Source of the DNA: Pleurostoma richardsiae
Taxonomy: Eukaryota; Ascomycota; Sordariomycetes; Calosphaeriales; Pleurostomataceae
DNA: 64,000 nucleotides
NCBI GenBank assembly: GCA_030052745.1
Contig: JANBVO010000040.1
Coordinates: forward strand, 1 to 64,000
Reading direction: 5' to 3'
Below the pieces are notes generated by a model, which did no database searches, was not told the DNA's origin, and worked only from the letters and a program-made list of their open reading frames with translations. The position numbers were made by a program, and so were the translations under genes. Numbering within the stretch: position 1 is the first letter of the stretch; each line of letters begins with the position of its first letter. Below are positions 23,651 to 33,873 of this stretch, one piece after another.

Positions 23651-26533
23651 CGTAAATGATGACCACTCGCTCCTTCAGCGCAGGATATCTGCAGCAGTGC
23701 GATAGGCGTGCAGAGACACATGCTGGCGAGTCGCGAGGCTGTCACGGCCATTGTCAAGCGAAGCGAGATATAAAGACAGTGACATTGAGGTAAACATTGA
23801 CCGAGTTGCAGCTGTGCGGGGAAGCCATGCTCGGGAGAGTACCGAACAGACGCTCTGTATTTCTCCGTGTGAGCTCTGGGGTCTTGGCACACTTCCCCAG
23901 CCCCCGGATCTACGATGGATCTCGAGCTGTTCGGCAACGACTCCACGTTGTCCGCGTGCGGAGAAGCTGGGGAAGGCCAGGAACAAGTTAGAGCCGTAAG
24001 GCCTCATCTCGGCCTTCGGGCGATATGACAGCGAGGCACACGCTGTGCCTGGCACGAGAGATGCATTATGACGAACGAGGCAAGGGGGAAGATGAGGCGC
24101 CGAACTCAGCGGTGAATGGCATCTGCGAATTTCTACGACTTCATTCTTTTCAGTCTTGCTTAAGGAATACATGCCCCGGCCATAGTGAGAACAATATGCA
24201 CTTTACATTGATTAGAACAACGAGATAACGAAAAAAGAGAACGGGATAAACAAGACGTTAACACGACCGAGGCAGTAGGATAACTAAGACAGCGGGATAA
24301 CTAGAACATTAGGATAACTGATACGGCGGGATAACAAAGACAGTAGGATAGTTGAGATGGTAGGATAATAAGAACATCAGGGAAATCAAGACACTAAGAC
24401 AACGGGAACATTAGGGTAACCAAGATGGTAGGATAACTAGAACGTCAGGATTATGAGAACGTTAGGACAACCGAGACATTGCGATAACCGAAATCTTCGC
24501 ACAACTGAGACGTTGGGATAACCAAGGCGTTGCTGCCCACTGTACGGAATGCAACGTACACACGGACGATGATCGAAACCTGTACTCGGCCACATTGAAA
24601 CGCAAACATGCACGCAGTATCCCATCGCGGTGTGGGTGAGTTAGCTGACAGATTGCCATCCTATGCGGACTTCTAGTCTAGCAACCTGTGCTCTCTCATA
24701 GTCACGTCTGGCCAATCTGTAGGGCTATGCTTGCGATATGGCTGCCAGTTGGAGATGGCTTGTCTCCCAACAGAGCTCTGATCTAGAGAAGTTCTGATAA
24801 TTACCGCATGACCGTGATAGAATATAATACTGGCATGGACAGAGCCGTACGGACCCCCGTCGAATGCATTGACCACCTGCTGCTACTGCTAAGAATAGCC
24901 GACCCAAAATACTGACACCGTTCTTCAACGGGACGTGTCGGGGAATTTCAGTGATCTCCGCAGCACGGAGGATCATAAGCCTTCCGCCATCCTGATCCTT
25001 GACCGCCAATCACCAATGATCAAAAGAGCGATGTTGCGCAGCCAGCAGAAAACATGCGCTGCTCCACCACCACAGACGCATGCCTCGAGAGGCTTCTCAT
25101 CACAGAGAAAGCGTCATCGAGGTTGGCGGCATGAACGAGACAATGAGAAATCGCTCGCGCCGTGAGGCATGAGGCTCAACGCCGCTGCTCTCGGGGCCGT
25201 CGGGAGGTGCTGCTGCGTGTCACCGAAATTGCACGCGGGCCGTAATAAACATCAATATAAGTAGCATCCGAGGAGACACAGAGCATGACGGCCGAACACG
25301 TTCTGCGCTTTGCGAGACGCAGCCGCCCGGCGCATGTGCTCGAGACAGCGGAGCGAATCCTCGCTTCCTTGGATACAATGACATAAGACTCCACGGTCAG
25401 AATCCTCCGATCCTGACGTGGACGCCGAGGGAGTCGGCTGTGGCAGGAGCCACAGGATTCCGGGGCTTATCATGAGGTCCTTTCGTCCAGAGTCCGCTGT
25501 CAGCACTTCGATGCGCAGCGCGTGTACCATCCTCCGGAAGCTCCCCCTTTCCCGCCTATGGTCATTTGCGCCCAAATCTCGACGTTAAAGCCTGGATACA
25601 GCTTCGCTCCCCCACGGCCGTTTCCTTGATCTTCGCCGAGCCGCTTTTGACAGTGACAAACAGCTGCTTTACCCGGTCCTGACGTGGAGACTGCCACACT
25701 GCATGATGGTCAATCTTGTTCTGAAACGGACAGCCCCGGGCCATCTAGGGGCTGCTCGCATCCTAGTCGGAACCGGCCAATCGCCTCGTTTCCAGCTGCC
25801 CTGGGCACTTGACACCCAAGCTCCTTCTCAGCTCCGTGTTTGGTTGCGTTGTCAAGACAGGAAAAAGCCCGTGGGAGTCGGGCGGACAGATTGGACGCCT
25901 TTCGAGAACTCTCCGAGTCGACCAATGGATCCTCATATCGCGTCCCTCGCATTCCCATCCTGTGACTGCTTGTGACTTGTCCTGACATATCCCTGGACGA
26001 TGACAACAACCCCCGGCCTGGATCTTTCATGGCCCCACGTCGCTGTCGCCTGCTGTGCGTGATGTGCTGGCACAGCTTGAACATCCCGAGATTTCGTCAG
26101 ATGAGTTTGTTTCTGCCCCGGCAGATGCTACGCTAACGGTCCCGACCAGGGGCCACCCAAGTTTAAGCAAAGGACCAGGCGCAGGCTCCTTGGCCGTGCC
26201 CAGCCCAGCACCATCCCGGCCTCTCCGTCCTTCGAGGCCGGGGCAGTCGTGGCATTTAATATCTTGTCCAATGCCTCCTCCGGAGACACAGCCTCCATGC
26301 TGTGATTCCTATTCTCGCCTCTCCTTCTGATCCTCATTCCCTTGACTCCCGCGCGGGCAGTCGTATAACTACCAAGTAGTTGTTTGTCATTCGTTATCTC
26401 TCGTCACTCCCTTCTTCAGCTTGGATAGCTACCGGCCGGTCGGAGACAGGCAATCGTTCTTGAATCTCTCGTCATTTTCTTCTCTCCAACCTCTAGTTAT
26501 ACCTTAATCTTCATTGTCTACACCGAGTCCACC
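23651..26533. promoter_or_regulatory. Divergent region between the PL4 lyase and GH76 genes
   Basis: About 2.9 kb between divergent starts. It contains the 17-bp minisatellite at 24243-24531. The last 200 bp before 26534 are CT-rich with a caccATG start context, typical of a fungal 5' leader. Short ORFs here (for example 23675-24172, -) show no protein-like features. I see no RNA gene. Confidence 0.55.
24243..24531. repeat. Degenerate 17-bp minisatellite, about 17 units
   Basis: Seventeen consecutive units of exactly 17 bp can be laid out with no gaps. The consensus is close to AGGATAACTAAGACATT: unit 3 aggataactaagacagc, unit 4 gggataactagaacatt, unit 5 aggataactgatacggc, unit 12 aggataactagaacgtc. 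The core GGATAAC is best conserved and the last base is almost always T or C. Outer units are more diverged, suggesting an old array. Traces of the motif continue upstream to about 24211 but out of register. The period is not a multiple of three and stops occur, so it is noncoding. Confidence 0.92.
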
Positions 26534-27793
26534 ATGATCTCCTTTCCTTCACTCCTTGGCGGCAGCCTCGCCGCCCGAGCCTCCTTCCTGGTCTCCTCCC
26601 CTCCCGTCGCGACCAGCGACCTGGCGACCTACGTCGCCAACACCGTCAGCGCCGTGCAGGCGCTCCAGACGTGGTACGACACCTCCGAGGGCCTCTGGAA
26701 CACCACGGGCTGGTGGAACAGCGCCAACTGCCTGCAGGTGCTCGCCGACTTCTCCGCGCTCGACGCCGACGACGCCAACGACCTCAACCTCGGCGGCGTC
26801 ATGGCCAATACCTTCACGGCTGCGCAGCAGACCGTCCAGACGGCCGCCAAGACGATGCTCAACGGACTCGGCATGGTGCTCATCGAGTCGACGTACACCA
26901 AGACCCCGGCGCGGGACCTGAACGGCCGGGGCAACTCCGGATTCCTCAACAACTTCTACGACGACGAGGGCTGGTGGGCGCTCGCCCTGATCCGCTCGTA
27001 CGACGTGACGGGCGTGCCGGGCTACCTCGACGTGGCGCAGAACATCTTCGAGGACATGAAGGCCGGAGGAGACGACGTCTGCGGCGGCGGGATCTGGTGG
27101 AGCAAGGACAAGACGTACAAGAACGCCATCGCCAACGAGCTGTACCTCGCCGTCGCGGCGTCGCTGGCCAACCGGGTCCCCGCGAGGAAGCAGGAGTACC
27201 TCTCGATCGCGACCCAGCAGTGGACGTGGTTCAATGCCAGCGGCATGATCAACTCCGCCGGGCTGATCAACGACGGCCTCAAGATCAAGTCAGACGGGTC
27301 CTGCGTCAACAACAACCAAGCGGTCTGGAGCTACAACCAGGGCGTCGTGCTCGGGGGCCTGGTCGAGCTGAGCAAGGCCATGAACGGCAGCACCGCGACC
27401 AAGCGGGCCAACTCCACCGTCGCCGCGTCGTCGGCGCTGTCGTCGTCCTCCCTGCTGGACGCGGCCTCGCAGATCGCCGCGGCCGCCATCAGCTCCCTGT
27501 CTGTTAGCGGGATCCTGACCGAGAGCTGCGAGCCGGATTGCTTCTCTGGCGACGTGGTCCAATTTAAGGGCATCTTTATGCGTAATCTACACTATCTGCA
27601 ACTGGCGGCGCCGCAGGACGCCTTCCGCAACTTCATCCTGGCCAACGCCGACTCCATCTGGACCAACGACCGCGACGCGAGCAACAAGCTCGGTATGCAG
27701 TGGGTGGGGCCGGCGAGCGCCGGAGACGGGCCGACGGCGGGGACTCATAGTTCGGCGATGGACGCGCTGGTTGCTGCTGTGGCTGTGGTGTGA
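26534..27793 (+). CDS. Glycoside hydrolase family 76 (endo-alpha-1,6-mannanase-like), secreted
   Basis: Single-exon gene of 419 residues. GH76 enzymes cleave alpha-1,6-mannan; in fungi, related Dfg5/Dcw1 proteins act on GPI glycans during cell-wall protein cross-linking. The catalytic Asp pair is visible as FYDDEGWW (Asp143-Asp144). Other family marks are NTTGWWNSANCLQVLADF, GGGIWWSKDKTYKNAIANEL, AVWSYNQGVVLGGL and FKGIFMRNLHYL. The N-terminus (MISFPSLLGGSLAARASFLV) is a weak signal peptide. No clear C-terminal GPI-attachment segment is present, only a short Ala/Val tail. A Ser/Ala-rich loop at about 290-325 is low complexity. A secreted, non-anchored enzyme is therefore more likely than a Dfg5/Dcw1 ortholog. 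The start at 26534 lies in a good caccATG context. Confidence 0.92.
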   Translation: MISFPSLLGGSLAARASFLVSSPPVATSDLATYVANTVSAVQALQTWYDTSEGLWNTTGWWNSANCLQVLADFSALDADDANDLNLGGVMANTFTAAQQTVQTAAKTMLNGLGMVLIESTYTKTPARDLNGRGNSGFLNNFYDDEGWWALALIRSYDVTGVPGYLDVAQNIFEDMKAGGDDVCGGGIWWSKDKTYKNAIANELYLAVAASLANRVPARKQEYLSIATQQWTWFNASGMINSAGLINDGLKIKSDGSCVNNNQAVWSYNQGVVLGGLVELSKAMNGSTATKRANSTVAASSALSSSSLLDAASQIAAAAISSLSVSGILTESCEPDCFSGDVVQFKGIFMRNLHYLQLAAPQDAFRNFILANADSIWTNDRDASNKLGMQWVGPASAGDGPTAGTHSSAMDALVAAVAVV

Positions 27794-28451
27794 AGAGGTG
27801 AGCAGTGGTGATGGATGAGTTATAATGGTGCAGGCGGCCTTGCATTTCTTCAGGGGCTCAGGAACAGCCCCTACGTCGACGCCAGGTCAACGGCGTTGGT
27901 TCCTCGATGGTCCATCTGCGACTGGAAACCGGACTGCCTTCCCATTGGGTGCTGAGCGCAGTCATCCGCCGGCGTATATGACGAAGTTCACGACCTTTTT
28001 TTTTTTTTTTAAACATCTCTCTTTCGAGTGGGTGGAGGAGGGGGAAGTAAGAAGAGGAGGATTTGATACCCAGATACACCCACACGTACACTAGACAGAC
28101 TACAGCTTATCCGAGATTACGCCTAATATTAGGTTTTATTTATTTTAAAGTCGTCCTCGGCGTCGTGTCCGGGACAGAAGAAGTTGTTGAATGGCTCTGA
28201 GGCTGAATTACTACGTACCTGTGGAACAGCGGATCCGGATATGCAGGCACGCCGATCCGAACTTCGGGTCCGGAGCGGGGACGGTGGGGTAAACTTTCGG
28301 TGTGAATGCCATCCCAATGCGTCGATCTCTTACTCGCCCAGTGATACAACAACACTGCCAGCTCTCCCGCGCGATAAAAACCCTAGACCCAACAACCGCC
28401 TATCCCATAGGGTACATTCACAGTGTCCAGGTCCTCGAGTCCACAGCAACA
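27794..28451. other. GH76 3' region and DcpS promoter
   Basis: This interval separates two tandem plus-strand genes. It includes a run of 15 T at 27996-28010 and an AT-rich stretch at 28110-28145, probably the 3' end of the upstream gene. The remainder is the presumed promoter and leader of the decapping enzyme. No gene or RNA is seen. Confidence 0.55.
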
Positions 28452-29526
28452 ATGTCAGCCACGGCGGGGAGCCCGGAGGCCCTGGTCCCAAAATTCCGGC
28501 TGGAACGCCAGCTTAATCAAGGTGAAGCGCAGCTCTGACTCCATTCCCTCTACCTACCGCGCGGTACGGCTAACCCCGAGGGCAAAAGACCAGGCAGGAC
28601 GGCGGACCTCCCTCTACGGCACCATCGACTCGCAGCCCGCCCTCCTCATCCTCGAGCGCGCCCCCTTCCCGACCTCGACGCACTACCTAACCTCCATCTC
28701 GGGGAGCCTACGCACCCTCAAGAACCTCGGCGCCAACGACATCTACCACTGGTACATGGCGAGCAGCGGCGCCGTGGCAGGCGGCGACGGCAGCGGCGAA
28801 AGCAGCGACGACAACGAGTTCGCCGACCTCAAGATCAACCTCATCTACCCGTGCACGGAGCAGCACGTCAAGAAGTACAGCAAGCAGGGCGTGCGGCTCG
28901 TGACCGAGACGCCGGAGATCTACCGCGACAGGGTCCGGCCCTACATGCAGGCGAAGCGCGAGGAGGGGCGGCTGAACTGGATCTTCAACATCATCGACGG
29001 GCTCAAGGAGCAAGAGGACGTCATCTACCGGACGCCCCGCGGCTCCGCCGCCGTGGGCGACGAGGGCTTCCTGCTGCTGCCGGACCTCAACTGGGACCGG
29101 CGCACCCTCGAGGCGCTGCACCTGCTGGGCATCGTCGAGCGGCGTGACATCTGGAGCCTGCGGGACCTGCGGCGGCGGCACGTCCCCTGGCTGCGGCACA
29201 TGCGGGCGCGGCTGCTGGAGGCGGCCGTGGGGTGCCATCCGGGGGTCGAGCCCGACCAGCTCAAACTGTACGTGCACTACCAGCCGACGTACTACCACTT
29301 CCACGTGCACATCGTGCACGTCGCGCTCGAGGCGGGCGCCACGCAGGCCACGGGCAAGGCGGTCGGGCTGGAGAGCATCATCGAGCAGCTGGAGGGCATG
29401 CGGGGCGGGGACGAGGCGGGCATGGACGGCGTCTCATTAAGCTACACACTGGGGGAGGCTAGCGAGCTGTGGACAGAGGTGTTCGAGCCGCTCAAGCGGA
29501 GCGGTGCAGCTTCTCAATCGCGATGA
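28452..29526 (+). CDS. dcs1: Scavenger mRNA decapping enzyme DcpS/Dcs1 (HIT family)
   Basis: Hydrolyses residual m7G cap dinucleotide left after 3'-5' mRNA decay, releasing m7GMP. Exons 28452-28521 and 28589-29526 (67-nt intron with ggctaac branch) give 335 residues. The start MSATAGSPEALVPKFRLERQ joins through LNQDQAGRRTSLYGTIDS to the N-terminal DcpS domain. Family motifs are NLIYPCTEQHVKKYSKQG, EDVIYRTP, FLLLPDLNWD and the HIT triad HFHVHIVHV (His260, His262, His264), which supplies the catalytic histidine. An Asp/Gly/Ser insertion near residues 110-120 is low complexity. The last codons overlap the coding end of the convergent GILT-like gene by 35 bp. Length and motifs fit the family well. 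Confidence 0.95.
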
Positions 29527-30508
29527 CCAGGTCGTTGACGGAGGGCCCCGCGGGGCAGTCCTTCCACTCGCCGCCGTCGCGGATGCAGTAGACCTTCTCG
29601 TCCAGCCGGACCGTGCAGCTCTTCGTCACGCCGGCCTGTGTGGGAGTAGCGTTAGAGCCAGTGTTTGACATGTAGTGGGAGGGGAGATGCTTACAGCTGA
29701 TGACCTGCGCACGCTGTTCCGCAGCATATCCACCCCATACTCCCCGTCGTCCTTAACCGCGCAGTCATTCAGCGCCATGGCATCGATGGCGTGCTCCAGC
29801 GCGCAGTCCTCGATCAAGCTCCGCTCGGGAATATCCTTGTAGTCTCTCGATATGCACATCACAAAGCCCAGGTACTGTTTTGGATCGGGGTATAGCTTCG
29901 CAGCGCAAAGCTCGAGGATGTTGCCCATACCTGACGTCCTCCAGATTAGCACAAGTCACCAGGATGGACGGCAATGTGTTGTATCACTCACACTCCGTGG
30001 GGCCATGCATGCAATCGACGCCGTCATTCTCGGTAGGCCTGCATGTAGTGTTTAGTCGAGCCTTGTACTACACAGACGTCGATAGACCGGGAGCCACCTA
30101 CGTTCCGATAAACGACAGTGTGAAGTTGACCTTGGAGTGCACGCGCTGCATGACGGGCAGCACCATCTCGCGCAGGCAGTCCTAGACCACGTCAGCCTCG
30201 GACGCCAGCTCCGTCTACCTTGATGTACCACTTACCCGCGCATCCGGACACTTGCTCATGATGTGCGCCTCGAGGGGAACTAGCCTGTCGTTTGCGTGCG
30301 GCTCCGAGTACTGGATCTTGCCCTGCACCGCCTCATCTTCTCGAATTATTGTAGGTATCGATACGGCGAGGGGCTGAATATAGTAGTAGATGTAGGCACA
30401 CAGCGAGATGAGGCAGAGGACGATCAGTGCCGGTCGGCTCCGGCGCGCCGGGTGGCCTCGCATTGTCGGCGTCAGCGTCCGCGCATACAGCGGTCTCTTC
30501 TCGTTCAT
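29492..30508 (-). CDS. GILT-like thiol reductase, fungal type II membrane form
   Basis: Five minus-strand exons: 30508-30236, 30181-30102, 30038-29992, 29930-29695, 29635-29492, giving 259 residues. A single membrane span at about 27-45 (ALIVLCLISLCAYIYYYIQ) follows a basic N-terminus, so a type II protein with a lumenal domain is expected. The GILT signature is complete: C127-M-H-G-x2-E-C134-x2-N137-x4-C142. The presumed redox motif reads C87-PDARD-C93, a CX5C spacing instead of the CXXC of animal GILT, and intron 1 falls inside it. Animal GILT reduces protein disulfides in lysosomes; the fungal role is not established to my knowledge, and vacuolar or secretory localisation is inferred. The C-terminal exon adds two further Cys (VYCIRDGGEWKDC). 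Its 3' coding end overlaps DcpS. Confidence 0.9.
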
Positions 30509-31134
30509 GGCGCCCGTGAGCTGTGGGTGGCCCTCCGCTTCGACGCAGGCAAGTAGTGCTGATGGGATGGTGGATGCTACGCTGTCAGCACCTTGTTGTC
30601 GGCTGTCAGCTCTCTCGATGGCCTCCCCTGCAGAGCTTCGAGTCGATATGGATGCCCAGTATTGCTACCTCTGTGAGCGCCACAATAAAAGGTCGAGTGT
30701 CTGTCACCAAAGGTTGCTCATATATTCGCACGACGTAGGTCCGAGGTTGTTAATTGTTAAGTTTAGGCATGCCTTAGATGGAGGATAGGTAATCAATCTG
30801 CGACAGCTCAGTTGAGCGGGGCGGTGCGTTAGCACTAAATGTGGCGCATGTTCACTGACGGAGGAGGCTCTTGGTTGTCTCTAGCGTCACCATCGTCCGT
30901 GATCCATCATCATCATCCTCCCGGGCCAGTCACTCATTCACAACTCACAGATTGGCGTGCATGGCTTTGCCAGCACAGACACGGCCGTAGCATTTATTTA
31001 CAGCATTCATTAGCATCTCCCCCTCATACTTCTATTTTACCTCTGCTATTGCTTTGTGCAGGATTTGCAGTGAGAATGGTGGCTCGACTTGGAACTTCAT
31101 CGCCAGCGACATCATCAGCATTATTATCGTCATA
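30509..31134. promoter_or_regulatory. Divergent promoter, GILT-like / hexokinase-like
   Basis: About 630 bp between divergent starts. CAT/CATC-rich short repeats occur at 30900-30925 (catcatcatcatcctcc). The first in-frame ATG of the hexokinase-like gene is at 31135. No independent gene is apparent. Confidence 0.5.
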
Positions 31135-32858
31135 ATGGAGGAGTTTTTGCGGCCCTTACACGTCGATACCGAGCTTGTCCGCAAACTGTCCCTTGAGTTT
31201 TTCTCGACTTTCAAGTCTCTGGCTGCCGAGTCCTCCGCTCAGTTCTTACCAACACCCATTTCAGAAAGCGTCCTGAGACGGTCGGATGGGCGCGATCGAG
31301 GCCGGTGAGTAATCTGGAACCATCAGCTCTCTTTGGGGGCAGGTGAAAGCTTCATGTCCAGGACTGTTTAAATAGCATTAAACTCCTTGCTGACTTTATT
31401 GGCAGCTACCTTGCTATTGATATGTGAGCCCTACTTCGCTCTCTCGCCTCCTACGACGAGTCTACGCCTGTCTAACCCCGTTACAGTGGTGGGACAAACC
31501 TCCGCGCAGGCTTCATCGAGCTCCAGCCAGAAGATGAAGCGGACCTTGGGGCCACTAATACGAATGGAAGCAACGGTGTGCCATCAGGGGGCCCAGCGCC
31601 AGACAGCCCTCGACTGCGGCGGCTTCTCGAGCAGTCATGGCCGATAGGGGAGCACCTTAAGAACGAGAACGCCGAAGGCCTCTTTCTATGGATTGGCCGG
31701 CACGTTGCCTCTGTGGTGCGGGAGGGCTGCGCCGTCTTCGGCCTCGACCCGGCCGCTGAGCTACCGCTGGGTGTCACCTTCAGCTTCCCCATGGTCCAGC
31801 GCTCGCTGCACGAGGCGACACTGATGCCCATGGGCAAGGGCTTCGCCATCACCTCGGAGCTCGACCTGGGCTCGCACCTGCTCAGAGGCTATGAGGCTGC
31901 CCGCGATTCTAGCCTCCCACGGATACGTGTGGCGGCTATTGCCAATGACGCTGTCGCCACGCTCGTCTCGTTCGTTTACCAGTTCCGCGCCGGCAGGCAC
32001 CAGAAGGCGGCGATGGGCCTCATCTGCGGCACGGGCTGCAACGCGACAATCCCGCTCAGGCTCAGCAGTCTGCACGGAGACAAACGGCCCCAGGCGGTTA
32101 GCGTGCTCCCGGGCCAGACCGGGGACGACGACGTGCGGATCGCAGTGAACACGGAATGGAGCATCAACGGCTCGGCAGGCCCGCTGCGGCGGCTCGGGCT
32201 TGTTAGCCGCTGGGATGAGGAGCTGGACGCCGCAGGCGAGGTGCCGGGATTTCAGCCGCTCGAATACATGACGGCCGGCCGATACCTGGGCGAGCTGGGC
32301 CGGATCATACTACTTGACTACATGACGACGATCCTAGGTCTACCGGGAAAGGTATTCCCTGCGGGGATACGCCGGAGATATGGGCTCACGACGACTTTCT
32401 TGAGCCACTACCGCCCGTCGGAGGCAGAGAGTTTGCTAGAGAAGCTAACAAGGGAGTTTCCGCCGGACGAAGCGTCATCCTTCTCCTGGACCGAGCCCAT
32501 CGCGGACGCGCTTTACCAGATTGCGCAGGCCATCGAGCTCCGAGCCGCCGGGATTGTCGCCGCATCTACAGTTGGCCTCTTAGCCTGTGCCGAGGAGTTG
32601 CAGCTGTCAGGCTCAAGTGAGCCGGCGGCGCCGGAGAGCCCGGCAAAGGAACTGGTGGTTGGGTACACGGGCGGCTGCATCGTACACTTCCAAGACTATC
32701 TCATCGATTGTCAAAGGTTCCTCGACTCGACGACCATTTCTGCACTCAGTGACGACGGAAAGGATCCCGTCAGGGTGCTGCTCAGCCCCTGCCATGATGG
32801 AGGCATTACGGGGGCGGGAATCCTGGTGCCTGCGTCGCTGGCTAGCCATGAGACATGA
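31135..32858 (+). CDS. Atypical hexokinase-like protein
   Basis: Hexokinase-fold protein of 519 residues from exons 31135-31304, 31406-31423 and 31487-32858; exon 2 is an 18-nt microexon. It starts MEEFLRPLHVDTELV, similar to Aspergillus HxkC/XprF-type proteins as I remember them. The phosphate-1 loop YLAIDIGGTNLRAGF is present and is assembled across both introns. FSFPMVQRSL and the sugar-binding region follow, but canonical motifs are altered: the usual NDTxGTL is NDAVATL (the general-base Asp is kept), GTGTN is GTGCN, and the adenosine loop is VVGYTGGCIVHF. Such substitutions fit the fungal hexokinase paralogs reported to act as regulators of carbon or nitrogen starvation responses rather than glycolytic enzymes. 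Catalytic activity cannot be excluded. Cytosolic; no signal or membrane segment. Confidence 0.88.
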
Positions 32859-33873
32859 CGATTATGGGGAGCGAGCGAGCTTGGAAAGTTGGCAGACAGT
32901 GAAAGTCTCGCTCATAGAAAAGACAGCCACGGGAAGGCGGCGTGCATAACGTTGGAAACTAAGCGATGGGATTTGTATAGCGAGGCGATGTGTGCTGGCG
33001 GCACCGTCTCTTACTGATAGACTCTAGAAGCGTTGAATTGAGCGATGCCATCAACTGCCCATAATAGAGCGGCGGGGCTGTCCAATGCGCCTCTCGAGAT
33101 TACCAAGCCAGACTTACATCAACATCCCAACTTCTCAGCCAGCGTAGTTATGAAATCGAGAAGTCAAAACATTGTAGGCGGCATGATGAAGCTGAATCGT
33201 ATGCACCGCACCTTCAATTCCTCGCGACTGACTACCCATTAGCTTTTATCGAAGCGTATCACTGTTATCTCAAGTTGCCTCGGCCGAAATCACGACATCA
33301 CCGGCGTCGGAGGTGGAGGCATTTTCTCGGCGGGGACTGGGCTCCCAGATAAGTAGAGATGCAGAGTTAGTTCACTATGAAAAAAAGAGCCTTGCGACAT
33401 ATAGAAAGCACGCAATTATGATTACGCCTTGTCGTCTGCATTCATGCTCTCCTTGCGCTTGAGGTTCTCAGCTCCTGTTTCGCCCACCCGCAGACGAGGA
33501 GAGCCATTCGGTGAGAGAGCCGATACCGAGACACGCCCTGCCCGCTTTCGACCTTTGAGACCGACTCACAGACAAAGGAAGAACGCCTCTGTAAGCCAGC
33601 TTGACTGCATTGAACCCGATTTGCACGAGACCGAAGAGCGAGCCCCATTCCCCCGTAAGACAGGTATAGTCCGACTGATCCTTCTACAGAATATTGAGTC
33701 AGACCCGCACTTTCCGAGCACACCATCCGCTAGATTTGGTGTCAAAGGCTTTCAGCCATTCTTACGTTAGTCGCAATAAAGCAGACCGCACAAGAGTGCC
33801 TACTCTTCTTTGATGCAAAGTCTTGAAAGCAGGACGGAAAGGAGAAGCACATCAACGCCGCCGCCGACCAATC
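32859..33873. other. Interval between hexokinase-like and MFS genes
   Basis: About 1 kb containing the 3' UTR of the hexokinase-like gene and the promoter of the transporter. A possible fragment of a small spliced minus-strand gene ends at 33422 (listed separately at low confidence). Confidence 0.45.
33422..33683 (-). other. Possible 3' exons of a small unrecognised gene
   Basis: Minus-strand exons 33683-33527 and 33474-33422 can be joined in frame by a GT-AG intron of 52 nt. They would encode about 69 residues containing GEWGSLFGLVQIGFNAVKLA and a charged end LKRKESMNADDKA before TAA. The first segment could be a membrane helix. I cannot find a credible start codon or upstream exon, and the sequence would run into the transporter promoter. 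It may well be chance. Confidence 0.18.

Noticed and set aside
28708-29319. 203-codon ORF antisense to DcpS
   Set aside because: A mirror frame of a high-GC gene with Val/Ala/Glu-biased translation; the sense frame carries the HIT motif.
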